Positions 61,235-64,000 of a stretch of DNA of 64,000 bases are shown here, in pieces. A program made the translations under genes and the position numbers. The notes beneath the pieces are model-generated. The model worked only from the letters and a program-made list of their open reading frames with translations, was not told the DNA's origin and searched no databases. This stretch comes from Micromonospora sp. WMMD1120 (GTDB lineage: Bacteria; Actinomycetota; Actinomycetes; Mycobacteriales; Micromonosporaceae), in contig NZ_JARUBO010000005.1 in the NCBI RefSeq assembly GCF_029626235.1, positions 3,876,501-3,940,500 on the forward strand, in the 5' to 3' direction. Numbering within the stretch: position 1 is the stretch's first letter; each line of letters opens with the position of its first letter.

Positions 61235-62144
61235 GCGCAACGGTCGGCAGTTGCCGCGCCGCTGGGTCCTCTCCGCGGCCACCCTGTCTCTCGCCGGCGT
61301 CGCGACGGCCGCCTACGGTGCCACGCGCGGTCACCACGGCGACGGTTCGTCGGCCGGGTCCGCCCCCGCCAGCCCGGCCCCCAAGACGCCGGCAGTCGAC
61401 CGGATCACGCCGGCGGCGAACCGCATCAGGGCCTACGTGCAGCGGTACGACGGCCATCTGGCGGTCGCGGCACTGGATCGGCAGGGGACGACCACGGTGA
61501 CGGCCGGCGCCGGACGCTTCGAGACGGCCAGCATCGTCAAGGTCAACATCCTGGCGGCGCTGCTGCTGGGCCAGGAGCCCCCGGGCAAGGCGTTGAGCGC
61601 CAACACCAAGCGGTTGGCCGAGGACATGATCATGTCCAGTGACAACGACGCCGCGGTCGCGCTGTGGCAGCGGATCGGGGGCTCGCGCGGCCTCACCGCC
61701 GCCAACCGCACCCTCGGTCTGCGGGAGACCAAGCCCAACTCCCACTGGGGCCTCACCACGACCACCGCCGCCGACCAGCTCCGTCTGCTGGCCGCGCTGA
61801 CGGCGCCGACAGGGCCGTTGACCCCGCAGGACCGTGCCTACGTCATGGGCCTGATGAAGAAGGTGATTCCCGAGCAACGCTGGGGAGTCCCCGCCGCGCG
61901 GGAGCCGGGCAACCCGTCCGTCTACGTCAAGAACGGCTGGGACACCGCCGACAGCGACGGTGGCCGCTGGATCGTCAACAGCATCGGACGCATCGTCGAG
62001 GCCCGTCACGACTGGCTGGTCGCGGTGCTCTCCGACCACCACGTGAGCCAGGAGGAGGGCGTCCGCGTCGTCGAGAAGGCCGCCACGTACGTGCTCAAGG
62101 AGCTGCGTGCCGCCACCGCGGGCGACGGTCCGCAGCCGGGCTAG
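61197..62144 (+). CDS. Class A beta-lactamase-like serine hydrolase, probably Tat-exported
   Basis: 315 aa from ATG 61197; TTG 61227 after AAGGCGG is an equally possible start. Twin arginines before a hydrophobic stretch (PRRWVLSAATLSLAGVA) suggest Tat export. Class A motifs are S112-I-V-K115, S148-D-N150 and K245-N-G (where K-T/S-G is normal). The surroundings (WGLTTTTAADQLRLLAAL, GWDTADSDGGRWIVNSIGRI) fit. A Glu166-type omega loop cannot be assigned, so it may be a peptidase or a weak lactamase. Confidence 0.82.
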   Translation: MRSRRRRWPVLAERNGRQLPRRWVLSAATLSLAGVATAAYGATRGHHGDGSSAGSAPASPAPKTPAVDRITPAANRIRAYVQRYDGHLAVAALDRQGTTTVTAGAGRFETASIVKVNILAALLLGQEPPGKALSANTKRLAEDMIMSSDNDAAVALWQRIGGSRGLTAANRTLGLRETKPNSHWGLTTTTAADQLRLLAALTAPTGPLTPQDRAYVMGLMKKVIPEQRWGVPAAREPGNPSVYVKNGWDTADSDGGRWIVNSIGRIVEARHDWLVAVLSDHHVSQEEGVRVVEKAATYVLKELRAATAGDGPQPG

Positions 62145-62190
62145 GTCGCGCCGACAGTGCCGGCCTGCGCGCCGACGCTATCCTCCGATC

Positions 62191-62901
62191 GTGGGACTGC
62201 GGTTCGAGGTGCGTCAGTCCGACTCGGACTGGGTCGACACCGTCTGGACCTGCACGAGCGAACGGGTCACCGAGATGACGTCGGTCGCGGGAGTGCGGTG
62301 GGGCCTGGTGTTCTGGGAGCAGGCCGGTCGGGCGTACGCGGGCGTCACCGGCCCGGAGACTCGCACCCGCGCGGCGCCGGTGCCGGAGGGCGCGACGTTC
62401 ACCGGCATCGAGTTCGCCGTGGGCACGTCCCTACGGGCCGTGCCCACGCCGGCGCTCGTCGACGGCGGCATCGTGCTGCCCGACACCGGACGGCGGACGT
62501 TCCGGCTGGACGGCGCGCGCTGGGAGACGCCCGGCCCGGACGACGTCGAGGCCCTGGTCGAGCGGCTGGTCAGGGCCGGGACGGTGGTCCACGATCCGCT
62601 CGTCCGCGAGGTGCTGCGCGGTCACCGCCCGCCGGTCTCCGGGCGCAGTGTCGAACGTCGCTTCCGGGCCGCGACCGGTCTGACACAGGGCGGCGTCCGG
62701 CAGATCGAGCGCGCCCGTACGGCCGCGGTCCTTCTGGCTGCCGGCGAGCCGGCGGTCGACGTCGTCGCCAAGCTCGACTACTTCGACGAGCCGCACCTGG
62801 CGCGGGCGCTGCGCACCTACGTCGGCCGCACCGCCGGCCAACTGCGCGAGGGCGTCGGCGGCGCGATCGCCCTGGACCTGGATCAGCGCCGGACGTCGTA
62901 G
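62191..62901 (+). CDS. AraC-type HTH protein
   Basis: 236 aa; GTG 62191 with TATCCT ending 6 nt upstream (leaderless type). The N-terminal sensor part (MGLRFEVRQSDSDWVDTVWTC...) is short. The C-terminal half has AraC-like helices (PPVSGRSVERRFRAATGLTQGGVRQIERARTAAVLLAAGEPAVDVVAKLDYFDEPHLARALRTYVGRT). It overlaps the convergent RibD-like gene by 19 nt. Confidence 0.85.
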   Translation: MGLRFEVRQSDSDWVDTVWTCTSERVTEMTSVAGVRWGLVFWEQAGRAYAGVTGPETRTRAAPVPEGATFTGIEFAVGTSLRAVPTPALVDGGIVLPDTGRRTFRLDGARWETPGPDDVEALVERLVRAGTVVHDPLVREVLRGHRPPVSGRSVERRFRAATGLTQGGVRQIERARTAAVLLAAGEPAVDVVAKLDYFDEPHLARALRTYVGRTAGQLREGVGGAIALDLDQRRTS

Positions 62902-63461
62902 ACCAGTTTCAGGATGCCGTTCGAGTACGTCTCCGACTCGCGCAGCGTGAGCATGTGCTTGTCCCGGTCGGCCCGGCCGAACAGGGTCTTGCCGGCGCCG
63001 AGCAGCACGGGGAAGACGAGCAGGTTGTACTGGTCGATCAGACCCGCGTCCGACAACCGGCGAGCCAACTCCGCGCTCCCGTGGATGAAGATGGCACCGC
63101 CGTCACCCTCCTTGAGCGCGGCGACGTCCGCGGTCGAGCGCAGGATCGTCGTCGGGCCCCACCCGTCCACCAGGGCGTCGTCGGTCAGCGTGCTCGACAC
63201 GACGTACTTGGGCAGCTCCCGGTAGCCGGCGTGGTCCTCCGAGCCGGGCCAGACCGGTGCGAACACCTCGTAGCTGTGCCGGCCGAACATCAGCGCCGTC
63301 GTCTCGGCGAGCTCCTCGCCCTTCAACGACCACGCCTCGGGGACGAACTCGAGGTCCTTGAACACCCAACCGCCGCTGCGGTGCTCCTCACCCGGCCCGC
63401 CGCCCGGCGAGTCCACCACGCCGTCGAGCGACATGAAACCGGTGTAGACCACGCGACGCAT
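62883..63461 (-). CDS. RibD C-terminal/dihydrofolate-reductase-family protein
   Basis: 192 aa; ATG 63461 with GAGGAG 10 nt upstream. MRRVVYTGFMSLDGVVDSPGG, LMFGRHSYEVFAPVWPG, KYVVSSTL, GAIFIHGSAELARRLSDAGLIDQYNLLVFPVLLGAGKTLF are classic for stand-alone RibD-C reductases (YyaP/YwjB type) that use NADPH. The substrate is unknown. Confidence 0.93.
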   Translation of the reverse strand: MRRVVYTGFMSLDGVVDSPGGGPGEEHRSGGWVFKDLEFVPEAWSLKGEELAETTALMFGRHSYEVFAPVWPGSEDHAGYRELPKYVVSSTLTDDALVDGWGPTTILRSTADVAALKEGDGGAIFIHGSAELARRLSDAGLIDQYNLLVFPVLLGAGKTLFGRADRDKHMLTLRESETYSNGILKLVYDVRR

Positions 63462-63608
63462 CGTGTTCACTCCTCAGGTTCGGCGGGGTGCTGGACCCAG
63501 GCTAGATGGAGGCGGTGGCGACCGTCTTGGACAGAAACGACAGCAGCTACCGGGCTGACATCCGGGAGCTGGGAAGCGGGTGGCCGGCGGCTCGCGGACA
63601 ATGGGGTC

Positions 63609-63875
63609 ATGAAGCGAGAGGTTGGCCTGATGCGGATGACCGGGGCGCGCGCCACCGGTGCGGCGGCGACCGGCGCGGCGGCCACCGGCGCGCGGGCCGC
63701 GGGGGCGGCGTCGCTCGGCGCCCTGGCCGTCGGGGCGCTGGCGGTGGGCGCCGTGGCGGTCGGCGCGCTGGTCATCGGGCGGCTCGCCATCCGCCGGGCG
63801 GTCGTGCGGGAGCTGCGGGTCGGCCGGTTGGAGATCGACGAGCTGGTGGTGCACCACCGAGCCGGCGAGGGGTGA
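63609..63875 (+). CDS. Ala/Gly repeat protein (hypothetical)
   Basis: 88 aa from ATG 63609 (ATG 63630 possible). Residues 12-60 are near-perfect five-residue repeats of the type A(T/V/L)GA(x): GARATGAAATGAAATGARAAG, then ALAVGALAVGAVAVGALVIG, ending in a polar tail (RRAVVRELRVGRLEIDELVVHH). The regular period of five suggests a pentapeptide-like right-handed helix or a membrane-associated sheet. It is divergent from the RibD-like gene. Confidence 0.6.
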   Translation: MKREVGLMRMTGARATGAAATGAAATGARAAGAASLGALAVGALAVGAVAVGALVIGRLAIRRAVVRELRVGRLEIDELVVHHRAGEG

Positions 63876-64000
63876 CCAGCGCGGGGTCGGTGCGCACTGC
63901 CGGCTCCGGCTGGCGCGGGAGTGCCGCGCCAGCCATCCGGTCACCCGGTCACCCGCTGGTCCATCGATCGTGGTGGATCACCGCCGACACCGGCCGTCGC

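Noticed and set aside
1..64000. CRISPR arrays, rRNA genes or a replication origin
   Set aside because: No regularly spaced direct repeats, no rRNA sequence and no DnaA-box cluster were seen.

Overview
The window is high-GC actinobacterial chromosome (GTG/TTG starts, GC-rich third codon positions). A Micromonosporaceae host, Micromonospora-like, is the best guess. The reasons are an SsgB-type sporulation protein, a TIGR02611 protein beside a tRNA-Val gene, sortase and large LuxR regulators, a perfect 11-bp inverted repeat (GCGATCTTGCA) of a kind I associate with Micromonospora intergenic spacers, and many genes with a TANNNT box only 6-8 nt before the start codon (leaderless-type promoters).

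Layout. 1-10.4 kb is ordinary chromosome: a cut RseB/LolA-like gene, an OmpR-type two-component pair, a TPR membrane protein, a MarR/VOC divergent pair, Rrf2 and AraC regulators, an SDR, ssgB and a TIGR02611 protein. 10.4-22.2 kb looks like an integration hot spot. It starts at tRNA-Val(CAC) and holds degenerate DNA with hairpins, a NarL-type two-component system with a DUF998 protein, a C-terminally truncated RepSA-type replication initiator of an actinomycete integrative element, a gene with an in-frame stop, the 3' tip of an Rhs polymorphic toxin (Rhs core, self-cleaving HINT, ADP-ribosyltransferase-like toxin) with its overlapping immunity gene, and a complete IS630-family element inserted at a TA inside a small reading frame.

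22.3-36.6 kb is the most interesting part, an apparently undescribed phosphonate natural-product gene cluster. Ten tightly overlapping minus-strand genes begin with phosphoenolpyruvate mutase (pepM). They continue with two ATP-grasp ligases, a YqcI/YcgG (GntA-like) N-oxygenase, an MFS exporter, a CYTH-domain protein, a P-loop kinase, a PhnW-like aminotransferase, a nucleoside-diphosphate-kinase-like protein and a phosphoethanolamine-methyltransferase-like enzyme. Divergent to them lie a type-2 IPP isomerase and a phosphonopyruvate decarboxylase split into two genes. The parts list predicts PEP -> phosphonopyruvate -> phosphonoacetaldehyde -> 2-aminoethylphosphonate (2-AEP), followed by N-oxidation, N-methylation and two amide-type ligations, then export. 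A PucR-type regulator follows at 36.8 kb.

38-64 kb returns to general accessory chromosome: secreted and SUKH-like proteins, a holin-like peptide, a stand-alone LigD 3'-phosphoesterase domain, an LPXTG-anchored protein, HxlR/NmrA and HTH/VOC pairs, a large LuxR-type ATPase regulator, two SRPBCC proteins, a penicillin-acylase-type Ntn hydrolase, an unusual NACHT-membrane-binding-protein-VWA fusion, an ECF sigma factor operon, a class A beta-lactamase-like protein, a RibD-type reductase and an Ala/Gly repeat protein.
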